Assembly: GCA_016936335.1 (NCBI GenBank)
Contig: JAFGXZ010000232.1
Coordinates: 1-7,683 of the forward strand
Direction of reading: 5' to 3'
DNA length: 7,683 nt
From: Fidelibacterota bacterium
Lineage (GTDB): Bacteria > Fidelibacterota > UBA2242
Made by a program: the position numbers and the translations under genes. Below the pieces are notes generated by a model, which saw nothing but the letters and a program-made list of their open reading frames with translations, did no database searches and was not told where the DNA came from. Position 1 is the first letter of the stretch. Each line of letters starts with the position of its first letter. This document shows positions 1 through 6,229 of this stretch, piece after piece.

Positions 1-163
1 CAATATGCGTGGGCAATTGGTCAAAACGCTGGTCAATACCAATCAAATCGCCGGTAATTACGATATAAGATGGCAGCCGGTGAATCTGAGCGCCGGTGTC
101 TATATTGTCCGTTTGCAGTCGGGGAATCAGACATATTTGCAGAAGATCGTGTTTGTGAAATAG
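1..163 (+). CDS. C-terminal end of a secreted protein with a T9SS type A sorting domain (partial)
   Basis: The reading frame enters from the left edge (first full codon at base 2) and stops with TAG at 161-163, leaving 53 residues. They fit the C-terminal sorting domain of type IX secretion cargo: a start like NMRGQLVKTLV (usual pattern 'D.xGrxVktLv'), then IAGNYDIRWQP, then NLSAGVYIVRLQSGN, ending in the basic KIVFVK tail. In this family the domain directs a protein, already exported by Sec, through the outer membrane, after which it is usually cleaved off. The body of the protein lies outside the window, so its enzymatic or adhesive function cannot be told. It is the only plus-strand gene here and converges on the phosphoesterase gene that ends at 392. 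Domain assignment is fairly sure; protein identity is unknown. Confidence 0.85.
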   Translation, partial: NMRGQLVKTLVNTNQIAGNYDIRWQPVNLSAGVYIVRLQSGNQTYLQKIVFVK

Positions 164-175
164 ATTACTTTTCGT

Positions 176-202
176 TACCACAGAGACACGGAGGGCACAG
201 AG
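176..202. repeat. CACAGAG-type short tandem repeat
   Basis: Three near-identical heptamers lie at 179-185 (CACAGAG), 187-193 (CACGGAG) and 196-202 (CACAGAG), spaced 8 and 9 nt apart and preceded by TTAC. Repeats of this CACAGAG/CACGGAG flavour are, from general knowledge, scattered through intergenic regions of many unrelated bacterial genomes, including FCB-group members. Their function is not established. Here it sits 12 nt after the stop codon of the T9SS cargo gene and just before its terminator. No coding role is supported. Confidence 0.6.
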
Positions 203-216
203 ATTTTTAACTATAT

Positions 217-253
217 CCTCACGGAGAGCAAAGCTCCGGGAGGTTTTTCTTCT
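217..253 (+). terminator. Rho-independent terminator of the T9SS cargo gene
   Basis: Arms CCTC (217-220) and CGGAG (222-226) pair with CTCCG (234-238) and GAGG (240-243). This gives a 9-bp GC-rich stem with one A/G mismatch (221 against 239) and a 7-nt loop. The stem is followed directly by TTTTTCTTCT (244-253). Position and T-tract both fit termination of the plus-strand gene ending at 163. Confidence 0.8.
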
Positions 254-364
254 AATTGCAAAGATCGCGGTACAATCGGAATACCGACGCTTTTCCGTTT
301 CTGACAGAACCCACAAACAAGATATGTGTATGATGTTGAAATAAAATCTATTATTCATATAAGT

Positions 365-388
365 AGGGGCATAGCATACTATGCCTCT
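365..388 (-). terminator. Hairpin 3 nt after the YkuE-like gene, likely terminator
   Basis: Arms 365-374 (AGGGGCATAG) and 379-388 (CTATGCCTCT) form a 10-bp stem, with one position that is a wobble or mismatch depending on strand, closed by a 4-nt loop. It starts 3 nt past the TAA of the minus-strand gene ending at 392. No clean T-run follows on the minus strand (ACTTATATGA), so termination strength is uncertain. It may also act as backup for the converging plus-strand transcript. Confidence 0.5.
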
Positions 389-391
389 TCA

Positions 392-1555
392 TTATTTAGA
401 ATCAAACTTCAGATTTATCTTAACCAGTTCCGGCCGGGCTGTCGTCCGGATTGGCGGTCCCCAGCTGCCGAATCCGCAGGAGACATAGATATGGGTGTTT
501 TGGATTTTTTCATACCCGAAGCTGACTCGGAACAGTTTTGAGGTAATATAGTTGAACGGCCAGAGCTGCCCATGATGAGTGTGACCGGAGAGTTGCAGAT
601 CGATATTATTATCAATGGCGTCGTTCAGGCTTGATGGTTGGTGATCGAGGAGTATCAACGGAAGAGAAGGGTTGATATCTTTGATTAATTCCGAAATGCT
701 TTTCCTGTGAATGCCATTAAAGCGGTGGGAGTCAATGTCTTCACGGCCGATGATTGTGATTCCGTTAGGAAGAATCACGACTGAATCGCGCAGCATGGTA
801 ATGTTATGACTCTCGAGATATTCGATTGCTTTGGTGACGCCGCCGATATATTCATGATTCCCGGTAATGGAAAAGACGCCCAGCGGGGCGTTTAGTTCCT
901 TCAGACATTCACCGAGGTCTTTTTTTATGAGTGAACCGGGGTCTTCATCGATCACGTCCCCGGCGAAAAGGATCAGATCGGGCTTGAGTTCATCCATCAT
1001 CCGAATCATCTTGCGCAGGCGTTTCTGTCCGACCACGGCGCCCAGGTGAATGTCGCTGGCCATGGCAATCGTGATATCTTTTCCATCGTTGACTTTTTTT
1101 GAAATACTGATGTTGATTTCCCGGATATGCGGATGGACGGCGTTAATTCGCCCGGCAATCACGATAAGAAGGACAATGCCGATGGCAGTCATTCCCAGGA
1201 TAAAATTGGTTTGGGCCGGATTACTGCGGATAAATGCAGGGAGGAAGGGAAGGAAGTGATCAACGACCCGGATAACATCGATAAGGATGACAATAATCAG
1301 GAAATAAACCATTAAAGCCAGCCAGTAAGAACCGATCCAGGTCAGGAAATCGGCTATCCGGCAGATGGTGATTCGTTCCAGGATACGTCCGGTGATATAG
1401 GCCATCGCCAGAATAATAAAGAGTTTGATATAGACAGATCGGAGCAATGGAGCAAAAGTAAATGCCTGCAATCCCCGGACATAGATGTAGTAATTAACCA
1501 GAAAATAGACTCCGAAGAATACTGAGAAGAAAATCAGGAACTGGATGACTTTCAT
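392..1555 (-). CDS. Membrane-anchored calcineurin-like metallophosphoesterase, YkuE/YaeI type
   Basis: 387 aa. The first ~140 residues carry about four hydrophobic segments (roughly 4-24, 42-58, 74-98, 118-136); the rest is a phosphoesterase domain, probably with the active site facing the periplasm, although topology is not proven. All two-metal motifs are present: D168-x-H170 (ASDIHLG), G199-D200-x-x-D203, GNHE 232-235, DHQP 304-307 and GHTHHGQ 324-330, then the typical CGFGSWGPPIR end at 360-370. YkuE/YaeI relatives hydrolyse phosphodiesters, and lipid-type substrates are suspected; the substrate here is unknown. The ATG lies 1 nt past the stop of the upstream phosphoesterase gene. AAGG at 1569-1566, 10 nt ahead and inside that gene, is a plausible Shine-Dalgarno, so the pair is probably translationally coupled. 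It is the last gene of its operon. Confidence 0.88.
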   Translation of the reverse strand: MKVIQFLIFFSVFFGVYFLVNYYIYVRGLQAFTFAPLLRSVYIKLFIILAMAYITGRILERITICRIADFLTWIGSYWLALMVYFLIIVILIDVIRVVDHFLPFLPAFIRSNPAQTNFILGMTAIGIVLLIVIAGRINAVHPHIREINISISKKVNDGKDITIAMASDIHLGAVVGQKRLRKMIRMMDELKPDLILFAGDVIDEDPGSLIKKDLGECLKELNAPLGVFSITGNHEYIGGVTKAIEYLESHNITMLRDSVVILPNGITIIGREDIDSHRFNGIHRKSISELIKDINPSLPLILLDHQPSSLNDAIDNNIDLQLSGHTHHGQLWPFNYITSKLFRVSFGYEKIQNTHIYVSCGFGSWGPPIRTTARPELVKINLKFDSK

Positions 1556-1556
1556 A

Positions 1557-2282
1557 TCAGATCAACCTTGTTGCATTTTTTTCGGGATAGCCGAGTTTTA
1601 ATATTTTTTGAACGGTTTTTTGAGCATCATAATCTATAAGACGAACAACCAGGGAATTTAGTGCAGCATCATAAATAGCGTATTTTGCATGTTTGTCCCG
1701 ATCCCGGGGTTGACCGACGCTGCCGACATTGATAATATAGCGGGATGACGGATTCAGGATGATCGGTTTATCAGCAGGTCTGGAGAAGTTTACCTTATTC
1801 TGTGAACATTCATACACTCCGAGTTTGTGAGTGTGCCCGACAAAACAGATGGGTTCAGGGTAGGATTCCATGATATATCCAAGGATATGGGGTGGGACAA
1901 AATCGATGTACCGGGTCACGGAATCCGGTGGAAGGGCATGGACAAACCGTATTTGATTAAAACACAGAAAGAGTGGAATCGTACGGATATATTTTATACT
2001 TTCCTTTGAAAGATGCTTTCGGGTGATTTTCAACGATTCACAGGCATTCACAGAAAAACTCTTCAGCAGGCCTTTATTGATTAATGCATTTTCATGATTC
2101 CCCTGAACGGCGGCAATATTCAGACGAATATGTTCCTGAATGATACGCTCCGAATCAGGGCCGTAATCGATCATATCGCCCAGTGAAACGATTTTATCAA
2201 TATTCTGAGTGTGAATATCATCCAGAACAGCCTGAAAGGCTTCCAGGTTTCCATGAATATCTGAAAGAATTGCAATTCGCAT
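1557..2282 (-). CDS. Soluble calcineurin-like metallophosphoesterase (Metallophos_2 / YfcE-like)
   Basis: 241 aa, no signal peptide or membrane segment, so cytoplasmic. The metal-binding motifs are complete: SDIHGN with D8 and H10, GDMIDYGP 36-42, GNHE 61-64, H115 in FVHALPPD, GHTH 149-152, and the family hallmark NVGSVGQPRDRD at 185-195 (usually 'NPGSVGQPRd.d'). It is a compact single-domain phosphoesterase; relatives act on phosphodiesters, nucleotides or phosphoproteins, and homology alone does not give the substrate. The start MRIAILSDIHGN is where the family normally begins, but the upstream bases (CCGAAACC) hold no clear Shine-Dalgarno. Translation may depend on ribosomes finishing the peptidase gene, which stops 9 nt upstream. 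The stop TGA is 1 nt from the next ATG. It belongs to a different subfamily from its downstream neighbour, so the pair is not a recent tandem duplication. Confidence 0.88.
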   Translation of the reverse strand: MRIAILSDIHGNLEAFQAVLDDIHTQNIDKIVSLGDMIDYGPDSERIIQEHIRLNIAAVQGNHENALINKGLLKSFSVNACESLKITRKHLSKESIKYIRTIPLFLCFNQIRFVHALPPDSVTRYIDFVPPHILGYIMESYPEPICFVGHTHKLGVYECSQNKVNFSRPADKPIILNPSSRYIINVGSVGQPRDRDKHAKYAIYDAALNSLVVRLIDYDAQKTVQKILKLGYPEKNATRLI

Positions 2283-2291
2283 GGTTTCGGT

Positions 2292-3689
2292 TTAGTATAA
2301 TTCAGACATTGGATCCCAGGGTGGCAGCAGGGTTGGTTTGGTTTTTAGCAGATCCAGAATATTCTGCGGGAGCCGGCTCTTTGGTAATACGATTGTCAAC
2401 AGATAATCATCAAACCAGTTGTCATACATGCTCCAGCGGCCGCCCTTTCCAATATCCGTGCCCCAGGAATTTTCCACCAGCCATTTCACCGGCTTTGCAT
2501 TGACAATATCGACACCTGTAAAAACCATACCGTGAGTTGGTGTCACTGTGCGGGTCAGCAGACGATCTTTTTTTGACAATGCCAGGTTGATATTGAAGAG
2601 GGTTTCATAGTCAAAAATATCCACAGCCATAATTCCGTGATCCCGTTCCATGTAATGCCCGACATCGGCGGCAAACCAGACCGGGATACTGTCTTTAACC
2701 GCCGCCAGCGTAAGTTCCTTGATTGTGGCGATGTCCAGGTTAATGAAATCCATATCCGGACTTTCAAAGACATTCCGGCAGTATTCCATCCGGTAGTATT
2801 TATTGTAAGGATGCATGGCGTGATCGAAAATGACAACATATTCACTCAGGTCAACGCCCACTATTTCATTGTAAAACTGTTTCGGTGTATATGTTTTCTC
2901 GACGATCTTTTCGTCCTTATCGCAATATTTCCAGATGAATTCCTGAGGCGGCCGTCCCAAATTGTACACCAGCAGGCGGTAGACATCGGCTAGCATGGCC
3001 TCTTTCTTGGCCTGAATATCCTTCGTTTTTATTTTGTCACGGACCATTTTTCGTAATGTGATAGCGTTTACCCGAAGAAGATTGTCAACAATGTAATTCA
3101 GATCCCGGGATTTTTCACTGTTAATGGTTTCTCCCATGGCCTCTTTTGGTACGGCACCGTATTTGTCAATGAGCGCTGTAAAGTAATTCCACCAACCGCC
3201 GTCAGAGACCGGGGCTTCCAGGTACTTTTGCAGCAAACGGTCATTCAGATCCTGATCGGCTGTAGCAATCATATTTTCCAGGAACAAGTTGGCTTTTTCC
3301 AGTTTGTCGTAGAAAAAGAGATAGTTTTGTGAAAATTCAAAAGAAGTCAGATTGTATTTTTTCAACACAGCCGGGCGCATGATATTGAAACTGGCAAACA
3401 TCCAGCAACGACCGGTACTTTTTTGATCGGTAATGCCTTCCGTTTTTATTTTCATGGAAAAAATATCATTGTGCCGATTGACAAGCTCACGGTTCAGGGT
3501 CAGTTTCTTCAAATCGGTACCGGAAGCAGCATTGCTGATCGCTCTGTCACTACCATCTAATTTTAATTGCTGATCAAATGTCCGGATCAGTTCCGGGCTG
3601 ATATTGCCGCTTGGTTTGGCAAGGACTAGCGAACTGATCAGAAAGCCATGAACCATAAATATGAATGTGTTTTTAAATACCTTTTTCAT
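2292..3689 (-). CDS. Exported C1-family cysteine aminopeptidase (bleomycin hydrolase / PepC type)
   Basis: 465 aa. It matches peptidase family C1B: oxyanion Q89 and nucleophile C95 in TDQKSTGRCWMFA, H386 in TPTHGMVFTGV, N407 in VENSWG, plus conserved SQNYLFFYDKLEKAN (120-134) and GGWW (164-167). Family members form hexameric barrels that trim peptides from the N-terminus, with the C-terminal arm reaching into the active site. The end PPWDPMSELY aligns with the canonical PWDPMGALA tail but finishes in Tyr. Unlike cytosolic PepC, residues 1-24 look like a Sec signal peptide (KK, hydrophobic 8-23, possible cut after LVLA), which also makes it longer than the usual ~440-450 aa. The start is fixed by GGGAG 5 nt upstream. 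It is first in a probable three-gene operon with the two phosphoesterases. The catalytic call is secure; export is an inference. Confidence 0.92.
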   Translation of the reverse strand: MKKVFKNTFIFMVHGFLISSLVLAKPSGNISPELIRTFDQQLKLDGSDRAISNAASGTDLKKLTLNRELVNRHNDIFSMKIKTEGITDQKSTGRCWMFASFNIMRPAVLKKYNLTSFEFSQNYLFFYDKLEKANLFLENMIATADQDLNDRLLQKYLEAPVSDGGWWNYFTALIDKYGAVPKEAMGETINSEKSRDLNYIVDNLLRVNAITLRKMVRDKIKTKDIQAKKEAMLADVYRLLVYNLGRPPQEFIWKYCDKDEKIVEKTYTPKQFYNEIVGVDLSEYVVIFDHAMHPYNKYYRMEYCRNVFESPDMDFINLDIATIKELTLAAVKDSIPVWFAADVGHYMERDHGIMAVDIFDYETLFNINLALSKKDRLLTRTVTPTHGMVFTGVDIVNAKPVKWLVENSWGTDIGKGGRWSMYDNWFDDYLLTIVLPKSRLPQNILDLLKTKPTLLPPWDPMSELY

Positions 3690-3694
3690 TGAAG

Positions 3695-3699
3695 CTCCC
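3695..3699 (-). promoter_or_regulatory. Shine-Dalgarno of the PepC-type peptidase
   Basis: GGGAG on the minus strand lies 5 nt ahead of the ATG at 3689-3687. It supports the start that includes the signal peptide rather than an internal one. Confidence 0.7.
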
Positions 3700-3721
3700 G
3701 CTGGTTTTTATAATTGAGAAA

Positions 3722-3751
3722 TAAATAATATTCATGTAATCGTTTGATCAA
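3722..3751 (-). promoter_or_regulatory. Possible promoter of the peptidase-phosphoesterase operon
   Basis: In the 63-nt AT-rich gap, TTGATC (3751-3746) could be a -35. It is followed either by TATTAT (3730-3725, spacer 15) or TATTTA (3727-3722, spacer 18). Neither combination is ideal. The -35 overlaps the 10-bp palindrome TTTGATCAAA at 3743-3752, which could be an operator. No terminator for the importer operon is visible in the gap, so the peptidase genes might instead be read through from upstream. Confidence 0.25.
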
Positions 3752-3752
3752 A

Positions 3753-4565
3753 TTATCTATTTGAAGCCGACAATTTTTTAACTCCTGCTGATATCAGAAA
3801 TACGACTGTCAGGGTAAGTACGATGGTTGCCCCGGATGGCAGATCGAAATAATAGCTGAGGAATAGTCCGGTAATCGTAAAAAGGGTCGAAATGATGACT
3901 GACCAGAGCATCAGCGGCTTAAGTTTTTTAATAAATTGCCGGGCAATAATCGGAGGAATGGTTAACAATGCAATGATCAGAATAATTCCCACCACCCTGA
4001 TCAGGATGATGACGCTTAGTGCGACCATACAGAGCAGGAGTGAATAGAAAAACCGAACCGAAATCCCACTGATCTCAGCGAATTCTTCATCAAAACAAAC
4101 TGCCTGGAACTGATTGTAGAAGAAAAACACCAGGCCTATGATGATTAAATCCAGCAGGATCATAATTAAAATATCGGTTGTGGTCACTGTCAGGATCGAT
4201 CCGAACAGGTAACTCATCAGATCCGGCGCATAGCCGGGCGCCATCTCCACAAACAGGATTCCCAGCGCCATGCCGACCGACCAGAGAATTCCAATCGCTG
4301 AATCTTCACTGATTCGTGTGTATTTTCGGGCAACACTGATACCCAGGGCTGAGAGCAGACTGAACGGGATAGCCGTTAAAATTGGATTTACACCGATAAG
4401 ATAGCCCAAACCAAGACCGCCGAAAGCGGTGTGTGAAATGCCACCGCTAATGAAAACGATTCGTTTGACGACAACCATTGTGCCAACGATTCCGCCGGCG
4501 ATGCTGACCAGAATCGCTGCCAGCAAGGCATTCCGCATGAATTCGTAGTGCAGTATTTCAATCAT
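3753..4565 (-). CDS. Zinc/manganese-type ABC transporter permease (ZnuB/MntB/TroC family)
   Basis: 270 aa from the ATG at 4565-4563, an integral inner-membrane protein with about eight hydrophobic segments. Family marks are ISGGISHTAFGGLGLGY (39-55), CFDEEFAEISGI (157-168), the ATPase-coupling stretch VGIILIIALLTIPPIIAR (192-209) and DLPSGATIVLTLTVVF (241-256). It forms the channel for a divalent cation delivered by the binding lipoprotein. The open frame continues to an upstream ATG at 4670, but that would overlap the ATPase gene by 113 nt and add 35 hydrophilic residues atypical of the family. The chosen ATG gives an 8-nt overlap (ATGATTGA) with the ATPase stop, a typical coupled junction; only GGGA about 11 nt upstream hints at a Shine-Dalgarno. 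Zn and Mn cannot be told apart from the permease alone. Confidence 0.92.
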   Translation of the reverse strand: MIEILHYEFMRNALLAAILVSIAGGIVGTMVVVKRIVFISGGISHTAFGGLGLGYLIGVNPILTAIPFSLLSALGISVARKYTRISEDSAIGILWSVGMALGILFVEMAPGYAPDLMSYLFGSILTVTTTDILIMILLDLIIIGLVFFFYNQFQAVCFDEEFAEISGISVRFFYSLLLCMVALSVIILIRVVGIILIIALLTIPPIIARQFIKKLKPLMLWSVIISTLFTITGLFLSYYFDLPSGATIVLTLTVVFLISAGVKKLSASNR

Positions 4566-5319
4566 GATTATGTTTTCCCAGTAAACGATGAGGAATCTCA
4601 TGCCCGATAAATTCAAACGGGCATTGGTACATTTCGGATATTCTGGGTATGCCGTCTCTTGTTGATCCATGAAAATGCATGGTCCGGTTCAGACAGGCGA
4701 TTTTATCTATGTACGTCGCCACAATACCGACGTCATGGGTGACAACGACAATTGCGATCTCTTTATTCAATTCATGTAACAGATCGTAAATGGAATGCTG
4801 CCATTGCTGATCGATATTTGCCACCGGTTCATCGAGAAGCAGTAACTGTGGTTCAGTTGCCAGTGCCCTGGCGATGAATATCCGCTGGCGTTGCCCACCG
4901 GACAGATCACCGATCAGTGTTTCGGCGTACGAATTCATTCCAACCTTATTCAGGACTTTGTCGCTGAGTTCCATTTCGGTTTTGTTATATCCATGACGAA
5001 ATCGCCGTTTACCAATAATACCCATCAGGACAACTTCCCGGACGGTGATTGGAAATTCAAAATCAAAATTGAACAGCTGGGGCACGTAACCGACGCGATG
5101 ACGGTTGACGATTGGTTCTCCGTCAAATAATGTGATCTTTCCGGAATAGGGTTTTAACAATCCCAGAACCAGTTTTAAAAGGGTCGTCTTACCACCGCCA
5201 TTGGGTCCGAGAATACCCAGAAAATCGCGTTCTTCTACCTGGAGACTGACGTTTTCCAGAACAGTCTGGGTATTATAACGGAAACTGACATTTTCCAGTT
5301 TGATTAATGTCTTTGCCAT
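4558..5319 (-). CDS. Zinc/manganese-type ABC transporter ATPase (ZnuC/MntB-like)
   Basis: 253 aa from the ATG at 5319-5317, cytoplasmic motor of the importer. Motifs in order: Walker A GPNGGGKTT (38-46), Q-loop Q81 in YVPQLFNFD, signature LSGGQRQR (139-146), Walker B LLLLDEP (159-165) and switch H195 in VVTHD. The C-terminus is rich in histidine (GHEIPHRLLGKHNHD, 239-253), a feature often seen in metal-import ATPases. The frame can be extended 8 codons to a TTG at 5343, but that would overlap the binding-protein gene by 20 nt. MAKTLIKLENVSFRY is the normal start, 4 nt after the preceding stop. A strong GGAGGTGG (5339-5332) inside the end of the upstream gene serves it, with a somewhat long 12-15 nt spacing. 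It works with the lipoprotein upstream and the permease that overlaps its end. Confidence 0.94.
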   Translation of the reverse strand: MAKTLIKLENVSFRYNTQTVLENVSLQVEERDFLGILGPNGGGKTTLLKLVLGLLKPYSGKITLFDGEPIVNRHRVGYVPQLFNFDFEFPITVREVVLMGIIGKRRFRHGYNKTEMELSDKVLNKVGMNSYAETLIGDLSGGQRQRIFIARALATEPQLLLLDEPVANIDQQWQHSIYDLLHELNKEIAIVVVTHDVGIVATYIDKIACLNRTMHFHGSTRDGIPRISEMYQCPFEFIGHEIPHRLLGKHNHD

Positions 5320-5323
5320 GGTC

Positions 5324-6175
5324 TTAATGCACCACCTCCGCAATTAATTGTGCGACATGGAGGAGGTTCTTTAAATAATGTTCATTCAGTGGGTCGATGG
5401 TTTGAACGCTGGCTGACAATTCATTGGCGATCGTATACGCATTTTTAGGATTATCCTGCGGTGCGATGAATACGGTCGGAATGTTTTTCAATCTTGCCTC
5501 GTCGATTAAGGATTGAAGATGTCGGGCGGATGGTTCCTTACCTTCGTGTTCAATGCCAATCTGAATCAATCCGTAATCTCGTGCGAAATAGATCCAGGAG
5601 GGATGAAGAACGATGAATTCAGGTCTGACTTTATTGATAAGTAACGCAGATATCTGCTGATCCAGTTGATCCAGTTTGCGCAGGTAGATATCCTGATTTT
5701 TCCGGTAATACTGACCGTTAACGCTATCTGCAATAATCAGTCCACTCGTGATCGATTGAACCATCATTTTGGCATTTTTCGGTGAAAGCCAGATATGAGG
5801 ATCGATGTTGTTTTCGGAACGGATCAGATCAATCCCCGGGCTGGTGTCGATGACTCGCATCTGCGGATTGATTTGCACGAGTTTATTCATCCAGTTGATT
5901 TCAAATTCCACAGGAGTACCGATTTTGATATAAAGGTCGGACTCTTTCAGGCGCCGTAGTTGGGCCGGTCTGGGCTCGTAGGAATGGGGAAAGGCGCCGG
6001 GTGGAATCATGACATCCACTGTGACTTTATCACCGCCAATTTCTCTGACAAATTCCTTCAACGGTGCAATCGAAACCGTAACCGCCAGGCGATCAGAGTT
6101 TGTGTTTATCGGCTGACAGCTGAAAAGTGAGGTAAACAGGCAAATTACAATTATTGTACGGATAAATCGTTTCAT
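5324..6175 (-). CDS. Metal ABC transporter substrate-binding lipoprotein (ZnuA/TroA cluster A-I)
   Basis: 283 aa. The N-terminus has a lipoprotein signal: MKRFIRTIIV, hydrophobic core, lipobox LFSC with C20 as the acylated residue. The mature part is the two-lobed metal-binding fold. Four likely ligands are visible: H64 (PHSYEP), H127 (DPHIWLSP), H191 (VLHPSWIYF) and D261 (IDPLNEHY). The EHEGKEPSA motif (209-217) is typical of the family. The His/Asp-rich loop that marks many ZnuA proteins between the first two ligands is absent, so zinc is likely but manganese or another divalent ion remains open. It is first gene of the importer operon. No good Shine-Dalgarno precedes the ATG (upstream bases GCTGATCTT), and no clear Zur- or Mur-type palindrome was recognised in the 50-nt gap. 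Confidence 0.92.
   Translation of the reverse strand: MKRFIRTIIVICLFTSLFSCQPINTNSDRLAVTVSIAPLKEFVREIGGDKVTVDVMIPPGAFPHSYEPRPAQLRRLKESDLYIKIGTPVEFEINWMNKLVQINPQMRVIDTSPGIDLIRSENNIDPHIWLSPKNAKMMVQSITSGLIIADSVNGQYYRKNQDIYLRKLDQLDQQISALLINKVRPEFIVLHPSWIYFARDYGLIQIGIEHEGKEPSARHLQSLIDEARLKNIPTVFIAPQDNPKNAYTIANELSASVQTIDPLNEHYLKNLLHVAQLIAEVVH
5332..5339 (-). promoter_or_regulatory. Shine-Dalgarno that decides the ATPase start
   Basis: GGAGGTGG on the minus strand lies within the last codons of the binding-protein gene, 12 nt before the ATG at 5319. It favours that ATG over the upstream TTG at 5343, which the Shine-Dalgarno itself would follow rather than precede. Confidence 0.6.
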
Positions 6176-6201
6176 AAGATCAGCATTAATTTACACTAAT
6201 T

Positions 6202-6229
6202 CCGATAATTCGTCAGTATTAAATGTCAA
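6202..6229 (-). promoter_or_regulatory. Possible sigma-70 promoter of the metal importer
   Basis: A perfect TTGACA (6229-6224) overlaps the esterase stop codon and is followed after 16 nt by TATCGG (6207-6202), a poor -10. A transcript from here would have only a ~20-nt leader. A read-through transcript from the esterase gene is the alternative. Confidence 0.25.

Noticed and set aside
326..541. 71-codon plus-strand open frame over the end of the YkuE-like gene
   Set aside because: It is antisense to a motif-complete gene, spans the 365-388 hairpin, and has no recognisable domain.
867..1315. Several plus-strand frames of 60-69 codons antisense to the YkuE-like gene
   Set aside because: Low-complexity Ser/Arg/Ile-rich translations opposite a well-supported gene; shadows.
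2183..2993. Plus-strand open frames of 106 and 118 codons (2183-2503 and 2637-2993)
   Set aside because: Both lie antisense within the peptidase/phosphoesterase genes, show no known motif, and are explained by reverse-frame openness of real coding sequence.
4566..4670. Upstream extension of the permease by 35 residues
   Set aside because: It would overlap the ATPase gene by 113 nt and encode a hydrophilic leader not seen in this permease family. The ATG at 4565 gives a normal coupled overlap.
5320..5343. Upstream TTG start for the ATPase
   Set aside because: It would overlap the binding-protein gene and place the good GGAGG site after the start codon. The family normally begins near MAKTLIKLENV.
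6176..6225. Zur/Fur-type operator upstream of the metal importer
   Set aside because: The imperfect dyad around TTAGTGTAAATTAA (6186-6199) has only partial symmetry and does not match a metal-repressor consensus I know; too weak to call.
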